Shown here: one piece after another, positions 55,201 to 63,232 of the stretch
Layout of the letters: each line of letters begins with the position of its first letter
Numbering within the stretch: position 1 is the first letter of the stretch
Assembly: GCF_963678635.1 (NCBI RefSeq)
Contig: NC_087068.1
Coordinates: 30,320,318-30,384,317, forward strand
Direction of reading: 5' to 3'
DNA length: 64,000 bases
Source: Symsagittifera roscoffensis
Taxonomy: Eukaryota > Xenacoelomorpha > Acoela > Convolutidae
Translations under genes and position numbers: made by a program
Notes under the pieces: generated by a model
What the model was told of the DNA's origin: nothing
Seen by the model: only the letters and a program-made list of their open reading frames with translations
Database searches by the model: none

Positions 55201-55594
55201 TTTTAATGTTTCCAAGACTCCTGGATATCTTTTTCTCCCTTTCTGACCCCATAAACTTTTAATTAAAAAAATAGGGTTTTAAACTTCTCATAGTCCTAAG
55301 AACTCCTAGAAGGTCTTGAAGTTTTAGCCATCTTTTTCTAAAAAAATAAAGCCACTCGTCGCAATTGTGTAACTTTTTCCTCAATCTACTCCCACAATTT
55401 TCCCCGAATTTTGTGATACTCGTTTTGTATTAAATTAGCCGTCTGAAATTCATCGCAAATCACTGAAATAAAAAAAAATAATCTGGACAGATGATTTGTT
55501 CTATTTTAGGAGTGTCGACTTCTACGACATGTATCGAATGGGGAAACTATGCGGATGTCTACCAGGGGCGAGGCCAGGAGAAGGAGAAATTTGA
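46235..55594 (+). CDS. Small secreted four-cysteine protein, copy B (two exons)
   Basis: Exon 1 is 46235-46410, ending ttc-gg before gtgaag. Exon 2 is 55510-55594, after tattttag, ending TGA. The phase 2 join falls at the same F-G position as in gene A. The product is 86 residues: signal peptide M-A-Q-S-F-V-L-V-F-L-F-L-I-V-V, then W-T-N-K-L-T-D-R-Q-L-S-Q-L-M-D-C-I-N-T-C, and after the splice D-M-Y-R-M-G-K-L-C-G-C followed by a tail P-G-A-R-P-G-E-G-E-I absent from copy A. Cysteines are C-x3-C-x22-C-x-C. Conserved between copies: [TD]-[NK]-K-L, L-S-x-x-M-D-C-I-N-x-C, N/S-F-G, F-x-D-M, M-G-K-[IL]-C-G-C. Both reading frames stayed open while the introns diverged heavily, which implies selection. 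The 9.1-kb intron is unusually large for such a small gene. Confidence 0.82.
46411..48285 (+). other. Gene B intron, proximal part
   Basis: AT-rich sequence with no recognisable element or exon. Short ORFs such as 47720-47902 lack motifs. Confidence 0.4.
48290..48650 (-). repeat. Palindrome-rich dispersed repeat, inverted copy
   Basis: It starts caaggccaaactgtgcactgg, the reverse complement of the tail of the 16-kb copy. It then has many gtggattccgc / tggaatccgca words (48385-48640). It has the same internal order as 16041-16565, read from the other strand. Confidence 0.65.
48812..49302 (+). repeat. 128-bp tandem repeat, about 3.8 copies, with hairpin
   Basis: The unit includes gtcattgggttgag, atggaaacacaacac, catatcgccaatttagg and a hairpin with perfect 10-nt arms tttgggattg / caatcccaaa around cgt (49038-49060). 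Copies step by exactly 128 bp (for example 48868 and 48996). ORFs on both strands here are repeat read-throughs. A degenerate extension with ggtcagtatttgg and atcgaagtt words reaches 49440. Confidence 0.85.
49550..49890 (+). repeat. Palindrome-rich dispersed repeat, fifth copy
   Basis: It contains gttgcggattctgc, gttgcggaatccgcaac, tgtggattccacaaac and tttgcggattccgcaaa, several of them near-perfect palindromes. A tail gcacagtttggcctcataatg near 49868-49890 matches the tail of the 16-kb copy. Confidence 0.6.
50093..50506. mobile_element. Foldback/MITE element with ~70-bp inverted termini
   Basis: The left end has cagacaattcggtcaaagac, aattcagccgatttg and aattcagacaatgcagcc. The right end, reverse-complemented, gives cagacaattcggccgaagag, aattcagccaatttg and aattcagataatccagcc in the same order. 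The middle (50200-50340) is CpG-rich (ggtcgcgccaacg, ggcgacgcgcgaatagcgcg). It is non-coding; target duplication is not clear. Confidence 0.7.
50690..51130 (+). repeat. Diverged repeat shared with 37080-37480
   Basis: This is the partner of the repeat downstream of gene A; shared words are listed there. Non-coding, inside the gene B intron. Confidence 0.55.
51135..52795 (+). other. Gene B intron, middle; homologous patch with gene A intron
   Basis: 51395-51880 parallels 33360-34030 of the gene A intron (same word order). It includes the palindrome-like catacaatttccatatatgg. The rest is AT-rich with no motif. Confidence 0.45.
52802..53053 (-). CDS. Unrecognised 83-codon ORF antisense in gene B intron
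   Basis: Its composition is more protein-like than the flanks (N-S-L-A-G-C-K-M-A-I-F-Y-A-P-K, K-P-G-K-N-L-I-F-L-G-A-S-P-N-D). A donor-like aag/gtaact overlaps the stop on the - strand, so it could be an exon or a transposon fragment. No family was recognised. Confidence 0.2.
   Translation of the reverse strand: MNKEPFFHKLLKAVIRKSGFRFDANSLAGCKMAIFYAPKITVEQTKEVHMLSLNPKPGKNLIFLGASPNDKRQSNFKKTQSHV
53464..53802 (+). pseudogene. Gypsy Pol C-terminal tail
   Basis: A 112-codon Arg/Glu-rich frame ends R-R-S-T-R-A-R-K-A-V-T-K-L-G-G-V-M-I-R-R, the same signature as at 20950-21030. GC content rises sharply against the flanks. Upstream (53230-53460) may be degraded integrase end sequence, not resolved. 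Only the 3' end of this element is present inside the gene B intron. Confidence 0.5.
53803..53990 (+). repeat. Possible 3' LTR after the gypsy tail
   Basis: A purine-rich run (gaagaggaaactaaaaaaagggag) is followed by about 170 bp with an (at)n microsatellite at 53887-53904 and an aataaaac polyadenylation signal at 53939. The position fits a 3' LTR. No second copy is present to confirm it. Confidence 0.35.
53995..55505 (+). other. Gene B intron, distal part
   Basis: 54640-54800 is a loose inverted repeat (gagaaacgttttaaaatgaccaatcggcg against cgcctatcgatcatttcaaaagttattctc). 54720-54930 matches 36230-36480. The rest is AT-rich. Confidence 0.45.
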
Positions 55595-55881
55595 TCACAC
55601 CAACACTTAATTAAGTTGTAAAACAACGCGAAGCAAATTTGCAAGGTCATTGTTTCAAGCTGCGCAGTTCTATTTATCAAAACGAAATTCCAAAAGATTG
55701 TAGAATTGTAATAATGTTTGAATTATATAAATTTATTGCCAGCTGATCAATCAATTATAACTATGGCTCTTCAGTTTTTATTCCGACCCATTTTACGGTT
55801 AAAATTGTTCATATATGGTTCATAATCAGTGCAAAACTACATACAAGAGAATCGGACAGTTGATTTTATGAAAAACAATCG

Positions 55882-56108
55882 GATCTACTTAACAATCCCC
55901 CCCCCCCCCCCCCCTATTGCATCTACTAAAGAATCTCCACCCCTGTAAATAAAAACAGTAAATTCGCACAAAAGCGTTGTATGTAAATTCGAATTTTGCT
56001 GCATTTTGATTGGTCGAAAAATCGCTGCAAGTAATCTATTTAGCAATCTCCCCCCCCCCCCCCCCCCCCCCCCCATTTCTTGAAAGGGGGGAGATTGTTA
56101 AGTAGATC
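55882..56108 (+). mobile_element. MITE family 2, best-preserved copy
   Basis: Perfect 16-bp terminal inverted repeats, gatctacttaacaatc (55882-55897) and gattgttaagtagatc (56093-56108), bound a 227-bp element. An 18-C run follows the left repeat. A second direct copy (taatctatttagcaatc, 56032) is followed by a 26-C run that can fold on ggggggagattg. Core words are ctccacccct and attttgattggtcgaaaa. It is non-coding and lies 290 bp past the gene B stop. Confidence 0.8.
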
Positions 56109-56109
56109 A

Positions 56110-57555
56110 AAATATTCCTAGAATCAGCGGAATTTCCCGCTAGCATTGTGATCAAATTCTGTTCTAAAAAAACGCTCAAAAATATTCCGGGGACAATTCG
56201 AAAATAACCAAAAAAAATTCAACTTTTTTGAAAGAAAAAGACTGAATAATTGTACCAACATTTGTGATTATCTTTTTCTCCAGACAAATTTTGACTTTTT
56301 AGCTAGAATTTTTGAAGTGAATTTTTAGATACAATCTGAGAGATATTAATACCCAAAGCAGAGAATTAAAAAGATATTTCACATCTGTTAATTTTTGCTA
56401 AGTGGTAAAGGTTTTGAATATGAGACTACTTTGACAACTGTAACTTAAATTGGGATAATCAACCTGAAATTTTCGTCCTATTAAAATGTTAGGGCTAAAA
56501 AAACCTTTACAAATTAAACTGAGCCAAGCAATTGGTTTTTTAAACACGGTACCACCCGCAAAACATGTCACTTTGTCCATAACTTGTACATAACTTTGTA
56601 ACCTTCGGGGATAAAATTAGGAAACAAAAATTTCATACGTTTTTGAGGATTTTTTTTTTCCAAATCAAAAAAGTTTTGATCGACGCGAAAGCTTCGCCCT
56701 GATACTAGATTTGTTGTTCTTCTATAAGAAACAACAAAAATCTGCAAAAAATGTACAAATCAAAATTGCACTCACAAAAAATTTTCATAAGATATAAATT
56801 TTTATGAACCTAGAAAAAACATAGTTAATCTATGCATTTGGACATTCCTGAAACAAGTCAAAACATTGCAATCAGAAAGATACATTTCTGAATTGCAATG
56901 CAACTTCAACCCTGCATGGAAAATGGCTTACACAAACTATAAGTTGAATATTATTATTTTTTCTTATTCAGAGTAGTAATTAAAAATCATCAGGGAAATA
57001 ATAAAACCTAGCCATTGTTCAAATCTATATTGTTCTATTGTTGGTGGAATCCATTTACCATATCTGCTAGCATAATAGAACTACCCGGAATTGGAAGAAG
57101 ACCTCGAACAAGAGACGACATACGACAACGTAGAAACTTACCAAATAGTTATATGATAGTACGGCAAAAGCCAACACAAACTTTTATATTTAGAATCTTA
57201 TTAGCAATGAATTTAGATTTTCATTTACAAACTTAAATCTTGAAGTCAATCTTCATGATCATTTCAGGCGCTAAACAAAAATATTAATATACAATAACGA
57301 TTGATAAAAAGATCTCAGATCGTTTTACTAAAATTCTGCAGTATTCGATAAAACATGTTTGGAAAATATTTATTGAAAATCAAAACAAAAATTAGTAGCA
57401 TGACAATAAACTGTTAGTAATCATAAAATCATCAGTTGTCCCAGCTTCATCACCTAAAACATAACAGCAATCATAAGCTCACTAATATCATTAAAACACT
57501 AAATCTTTTCTTAAATAAATTTAAACCATTTTAAACTTAAATTCACTTAATTTTA
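56110..57555. other. No gene recognised
   Basis: AT-rich sequence. A patch near 56275 resembles 30030. A 73-codon ORF at 57015-57236 has no motif. The left LTR border of the following retroelement must lie here or just after, but I cannot place it. Confidence 0.35.
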
Positions 57556-57561
57556 AAATCA

Positions 57562-58164
57562 GATCATCAAGGCTTATCCTTGGATATTAATTATTTTCTA
57601 TTTAACTAAATTTAAAAAAATTGATCATCAAGGTCTATCCTTGGATTAAAAAGAACAATTTTGTTCTCCCCCACCCACTTAGCTAGTGTCTAACGACCTC
57701 AAACGTCGATTCACTATCCAACCGTTTCAAAAAACCCAAGACTAATAGAAATTTTTGAACAAAACTAATCATTCAAATTAGGATAAACAAAGAAGAACTT
57801 CGGTTATTCATCCTTCGCTTGAACCCTCCTCTTACCAGACCCAGGATAAATCTTAGACTTAGTAAGTTTAAAATAGTATCTAACGAACTACTCGCGTTCT
57901 AATTATACCTGAACCTTGTGGATCGATTTACTATTCTCCAACCCTTGAACACAATCACTACCCCTAAGTAAGATTAAGTAAGTTAACACCTTAGCTTATA
58001 CTAGCCACGAGAAAGTAAAAAATCATTCTTCGGAATCGATATACTTTTCTCTCCAACCCTGAACAAATAGACCCAGGTTAAGCGAACCAAAAAATCGTAA
58101 GGACTAACAATTTAAGAAAATAGAAATCATCTAACAACTTTTTGCATCCGTCATCCTAAACCTT
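57562..58164 (+). promoter_or_regulatory. LTR/leader of right-hand retroelement, with internal repeats
   Basis: Two 24-bp near-identical direct repeats, gatcatcaagg-(ct/tc)-tatccttggat, lie at 57562-57585 and 57623-57646. From about 57700 to 58090 a degenerate unit recurs about every 110 bp: ggattcactatcc-aacc..., ttattcatccttcgcttgaacc, gatttactattctccaaccc, atatacttttctctccaaccc. Each is followed by an acccagg/aagtaagatt-type tail. No long ORF is present. It may hold transcription or packaging signals (inference). Confidence 0.4.
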
Positions 58165-58632
58165 ATGTCATTTAAAAATCTAGGAAACAAACAAACAATC
58201 GTTTTGCACAACTGTGAAATAGATAACAAAAAATACGACCTTGTAATCACACCTCATACACAAACAATTGGATATATCAGAACAAAACGACAAACACTAA
58301 AAAGGAAAATAATAACTAAACAAAGACAAATAACACGAAAAAGATTTTCCAAAAATAGAAACGCATTCTCAGAATCAGAAGTCAGCAATTTAGACGAACT
58401 TTATAAATTAAAAGAATCCATTGATAAAAATTGCCCTATTCACGATCAATTATATTTTTCCGACTCAGAAATAACTTCAAATTCATCAAAAAGAGGAAAA
58501 AGAAGAATAAAAAAGCAATATAAACACAAACCAGTACACTTGTATAATTGGAATCAACCAATTAGACACATCGATAATTACCTATTAACAGTCATTAAAC
58601 GAAAAAATGAGCCAAACACACACTCCAAGTGA
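58165..58632 (+). CDS. Retroelement ORF A upstream of gag, function unknown
   Basis: This intact 155-codon ORF is strongly basic: K/R clusters fill residues 38-63 (R-T-K-R-Q-T-L-K-R-K) and about 110-120 (K-R-G-K-R-R-I-K-K-Q-Y-K). It has an acidic Ser/Glu patch between them. There is no signal peptide or membrane segment. It shares the very A-rich + strand composition of the following ORFs, so it belongs to the element. It overlaps ORF B by 26 nt in the +1 frame. Basic composition suggests nucleic-acid binding (inference). I recognise no family. Confidence 0.6.
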   Translation: MSFKNLGNKQTIVLHNCEIDNKKYDLVITPHTQTIGYIRTKRQTLKRKIITKQRQITRKRFSKNRNAFSESEVSNLDELYKLKESIDKNCPIHDQLYFSDSEITSNSSKRGKRRIKKQYKHKPVHLYNWNQPIRHIDNYLLTVIKRKNEPNTHSK

Positions 58633-59875
58633 AGATAGTCCAGACGATGACGATATCTACCCCTTCCTAGTAGATGCACCCGATAATAGAGGACAACATG
58701 ATTTTTGCAAGAATTTCCTCCTAAATTTGTTTGAACCCGGAATTAGCCCATGTAAAACAGAGTTCCCAGATGTAAAAATAAAAAGACAAATTATTGATCA
58801 CTATCTGATAGATATATGTAACTTAACACAACAATACGGAATCTACACCATAGAATTCAGCTCACCAAACCCGAATCACCGCAAATATGTAATTCAAACA
58901 GACGATCTTGATTTAGAATTTTCAAAAGTATTCTCAGAATATATAAAAAGCATACAATATCATAACTCACAAAGAGCAAACTCCATATTTACTAGTGAAG
59001 TTTTTGCAATAATATATAGTTATATTTCAATATTAGAAAACGAAAACCCAATCCCGCATATCTCACCGAATGAGACTTCTAAACATATAAAGGTACGACA
59101 TGAAATCACACTATTTTCAACTTTTCTACATATAATTAAAGAAAATTTCACTAAAGATGAAGTTTCACAACATACAAAACATGACTTACAAAAAATTTTG
59201 GCATGGTTTATAATAGATTATTTCACACATAATATAGATTTAATTTCACAAGCAAGAAAAAATTTCAGACCCCAAAATTCAAACGATGATACCGCCATCA
59301 CAGAACAATCAGATTACGTTTGGGACCCCGAATGGTGTCATTATGCATTCATAAATATCCCACAATCAATCTCAAGTCACGCAATAAGTACAATATCTTA
59401 TATAAGAGATTATGTAAGGGTAATACCATTATCCATTGATGCAACACCATTAAACTACAATACATTTTTACCCGATACGCGAAATAACAGTTTAAATTCG
59501 ACCGTCATACACAATGAAAACCTTAATGGAACTAGGAACCTCACTCAACAAGATATTCAAACACCATCACACTTCATAAATGAAGAAATTGTCCAAACAA
59601 CAACTACACAACAAAGTATTTCACCAATACGTCCAAATTTAACAACACCAAGAAATACAAACACTTCACTAGCACAAGTAACCTTACAATCAACCGCTAA
59701 ACCTTCGGTTGCTCCAAAATATTCACAAATGGATTATCAAACATATAGACCCATGACACTACCGTCAAAAACACGCAGAACGTTCACAAGAAACACTTTT
59801 GCGGAACACAATTATAATTACGCACATTCATCAAAAACAAACTATCCCCCACAAAAAATAATAATAATCAGATAA
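58607..59875 (+). CDS. Retroelement ORF B upstream of gag, function unknown
   Basis: This intact 422-codon ORF begins with an acidic segment (S-E-D-S-P-D-D-D-D), then a mixed alpha-like region to about residue 260 (including D-Y-V-W-D-P-E-W-C-H-Y-A-F), then a Thr/Asn/Gln/Pro-rich low-complexity tail ending in basic residues. No zinc knuckle or protease motif. Position just before gag suggests either a matrix-like structural protein or an accessory protein. The gag-pol frames downstream carry at least six lesions while ORFs A and B have none, which is notable. No family was recognised. Confidence 0.6.
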   Translation: MSQTHTPSEDSPDDDDIYPFLVDAPDNRGQHDFCKNFLLNLFEPGISPCKTEFPDVKIKRQIIDHYLIDICNLTQQYGIYTIEFSSPNPNHRKYVIQTDDLDLEFSKVFSEYIKSIQYHNSQRANSIFTSEVFAIIYSYISILENENPIPHISPNETSKHIKVRHEITLFSTFLHIIKENFTKDEVSQHTKHDLQKILAWFIIDYFTHNIDLISQARKNFRPQNSNDDTAITEQSDYVWDPEWCHYAFINIPQSISSHAISTISYIRDYVRVIPLSIDATPLNYNTFLPDTRNNSLNSTVIHNENLNGTRNLTQQDIQTPSHFINEEIVQTTTTQQSISPIRPNLTTPRNTNTSLAQVTLQSTAKPSVAPKYSQMDYQTYRPMTLPSKTRRTFTRNTFAEHNYNYAHSSKTNYPPQKIIIIR

Positions 59876-59898
59876 GATCTCGATATTGGGATAACCCA

Positions 59899-61462
59899 AT
59901 GGCAACAACCAACTCAGTAAATTTTCAAACTAATTCACATCCTCCACAGGATCGTAGTGAAAATTACCCATTCTTTCAACAGAATAAAAATAAAAAGCAA
60001 GCACCTCATCAAACGGATTATTTATCCTCTGACGATGATTATTTACAACCAGATATATTTGCACCATATACTCAAGAATATCGTGGACAAGGAGTGCAGA
60101 AACCGTATACATATTCATAGAATTTTTTCTCCACACCCAACAGATACACAAAATCAACAACCAATACAAATGCAAAACCCAATTAATACACAATCTTTTC
60201 AACCAATTCAGCCACAAAACCCAATGATTACACACTCGTATCAACCAACACAAATGCAAAATGAAATACCACTTCCATGTTACCTTCAACAACACGAAAT
60301 AACAAAGAATCAACTCTCAAATTTCTCACAAATGCCAAATGCCGCAGAATAATTACAAATGACAATGAATCCATACCTTATGGGTGGATCATCAATAACA
60401 TCAAACAAACCATTAATGGTATTCACAGGAACAGACCCTGAATATTCTGTAGAAGATTATTTAAATGCAGTAACAGCAAATTTAATTTTAAATATAGGAC
60501 CTGAACCAATTAATACGCCACTACATCAAAATTGGATACATCGACACACAGCGTTGATACAGACAACCTTAGACGGCGCAGCCCAAAAATGGTTTTCAGT
60601 ATTGCCTATAGAAATAAAATCAAATTGGAAAAGATTTACACAAGAAATTTCAAAAATGTTTGACACCGAAAGAAACAAACAACAACAAAGAGTTTCATGT
60701 AATGAAATTCGCAGATTACCAAATGAAACCATCAAACAATTAGCAGGACGTATCAAAACACTAGTTCGAAAAGCATATTCATTAAATACACACGACTATA
60801 AAAACACAAAAATGACAGAAATCTTAATGATGACCTTAACACCTCAATTAAGGAAAATAGCAATAAAAAAGAGAGCATCCCATCCCTCCTCAATTCGAGA
60901 GCCCGATTTAGATTTTCGAAAACTAGTAGACAAACTAGAGCAAGCGGAAATCACAGTGAAACTTGAAGAAACAGAAAATCTGAAATTACAATATGTTAAC
61001 CGAATTGAAACAAATACCACAAATATCAACAATATACAGGAATCAGATACAGACCTCGTTGAAAAAATCACTGAAATACTCAATATTTATGAAAAACACC
61101 CAAACTTTAAAGGCAAACCATCTTTCAAAAAATGGTGTAATTATTGCCGACGATACGGACATAGTATTTCTGAATATAGACAAAAACAACAGGACAATCA
61201 AAACAAACCTCAAAAATATAAAGAACCAAATAAATCATTCTATCAATACATGAAGAAAGATCAAAATCTACCAAACAAAAATGTATACAGCAACAACAGT
61301 TCAGGAAAACCACTTCCGAACAATACCAATTACACGAGAACCCAATCACCATATAACTCAAGTTATAGAGGAAGATCACCAGAACGAAGAAATACACAAA
61401 ATTCGTCACAAAATCTAATCCAGAAACAACATCAGACCCTCCAGGTATTGATGACACAGTAA
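59899..61462 (+). pseudogene. Gag (capsid-nucleocapsid), interrupted
   Basis: The frame starts at 59899, is Gln/Asn/Pro-rich, shifts near 60085-60120 into the frame of 59957-60352, and is stopped by TAA 60350-60352. It then continues in the same frame at 60359-61462. Retrotransposon Gag features: F-T-G-T-D-P-E-Y-S-V-E-D-Y-L-N-A, A-Q-K-W-F-S-V-L-P, and the nucleocapsid C-N-Y-C-R-R-Y-G-H-S-I-S-E-Y near 61135-61180. There the last Cys of the CCHC knuckle is Tyr (tat instead of tgt). Basic linkers follow. Gag frame ends at 61460-61462 while the protease frame is already open, so a frameshift, natural or mutational, separates them. Confidence 0.75.
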
Positions 61463-61542
61463 CTGATACGTTACAACTCAATCAAATAAACTGTGGATCA
61501 TCAGAATCAGAAAGTGATACAGAAAACACTATCTCCATCAAT

Positions 61543-62361
61543 ATGATAGCAGTCGAAAATGACTACGAACCTATTATATATGAACAACCTTTTTCATCCC
61601 ATATATATGAAAATCAATTAGAACTCCTTCACAATTATTATATTGAACCCATCCATTCCACACAAACGGCACAAGAAACTAACGAAATCAACACTACAAA
61701 TCAATCCAATGAAAATGACAAAACAAAATGCTTGAATACAAATCACATCTATCAAAATATACAAAAAAAACAACCCAAAGAAAAAATTTGGACAATACCA
61801 TTTCTTTTAGAAAGTCCAAGAAACAAAGAATTTCAACCACCAGATCTTGAAATTGATTTTTTAATTGATTCAGGAGCAGAATCAAACATAATAAACATTC
61901 CCACATGGAATGAGATAAAAACATTACACCCAAAACTAACACCTCTTGAAACCTCCAGTAAACTAGCAACAGCACAAGGATCAACATTGGTAAACTATGG
62001 AAAAATTCAATTACTTCTTCTCCCCACAAGAACAATAGAGCAAAATAAAATTTTAAATAAACCATTTAAAAAAATATTTCATATCACTGATATTAAACAC
62101 AATATCATTGGAATACCATTTATCTCTAAATATATACCAACAATCAACATTTTGAATAGTAAAATACTAATCAAAGATAAATACACAAAAACAAAAGACA
62201 CATCCCTAACATTTTTTCAAAGATTAAATAAACAACCACCATTCTTTTCAAAATTTTATCCAATATATAACCAACAAAGAAAACACCTGAAACCACTATC
62301 AGGAAACATATATAATTTTTCAATAAAACAAGTTCACCAATATGATAAAAAAACAAAATAA
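61543..62361 (+). pseudogene. Aspartic protease region of Pol
   Basis: This is a 272-codon stretch. The active site is F-L-I-D-S-G-A-E-S-N-I-I at residues 106-117, and the second protease motif is N-I-I-G-I-P-F-I (about residue 186 on). The frame is open from well upstream of the first ATG, overlapping the end of gag, so translation probably entered by frameshift. It ends early in Y-D-K-K-T-K at an A7 run (near 62345); the continuing frame (Q-N-K-Q-Q-L-Y-M-S-D-F) is shifted by one, so this is a mutational break. Confidence 0.75.
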
Positions 62362-63232
62362 ACAACAACTCTATATGTCAGACTTTGAATTCAAACCTAT
62401 CCATAAATTTTTCAAAATCACAATTTCATCCATAAAATATTTGAAAAACTCGAATTCAGATATTATTTCGTTACATGTATACAATAATACACCCTATCAA
62501 GTAACATTAACTTTAGGAATTTTGGGATATTGCGAAACCAACGCAACGATATCACCAGTACACGAAAAAGCATACCGCGTAAATAATATACTCCAATTAT
62601 TAGATATTTGTCAATCCACAATTCTTAATGAAGAATTATCCATAAATAATATAATAAGTAATGAAAAAAGAAATACAGATTATTTCACAAAAACCCCATA
62701 TTTCAAACCTACATTCAACATAAATAACTATACAGAGAATCAACAGAAATTTTAAACAATGTTTAACTTCCAACATTCACAAATAACACAAGACGAATTT
62801 GATAAGTTAGCCAAACAGCTAATGAAATATTCATCAGTCTATGCAACATCGAAATTTGATGTTGGCAAAATCAGTTCATCTTTACATCTCCCATTAAAAC
62901 CTGACGCAGTTTTCAAAAAACAAAGAGCAAGTAAAGTACCAATTCATTTACACGATAAAGTGAACAGATTACTCGATATTTTAGAACAATACAAAATTAT
63001 ATCACCGGTAAACAAAGAAGAACAACCAAAAGGTAACACATTTATCAACCCTGTTATCATCCTAGCAAAAGGAGAATCATTAAAAATAGTTCTAGACGCT
63101 AGATATCTTAATTCACTAATAGACGAATCAAAATGCAATTGGCCTATTGAACCAATACAAGTTATTTTAACAAAAATAAACGGAAAATACTTTACATCCG
63201 CAGATATGAATAGTGCATATACCACTAGATGA
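62342..63232 (+). pseudogene. Pol: linker and N-terminal half of reverse transcriptase
   Basis: The segment 62342-62755 is the protease-RT linker. TAA at 62753-62755 interrupts it, and the same frame resumes at 62759 with RT. RT landmarks are H-L-P-L-K-P-D-A-V-F, V-N-R-L-L-D-I-L-E-Q-Y-K-I-I-S-P, I-V-L-D-A-R-Y-L-N and F-T-S-A-D-M-N-S-A-Y, the last containing the first catalytic Asp. An indel near 63220-63230 throws the frame out. Confidence 0.75.
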
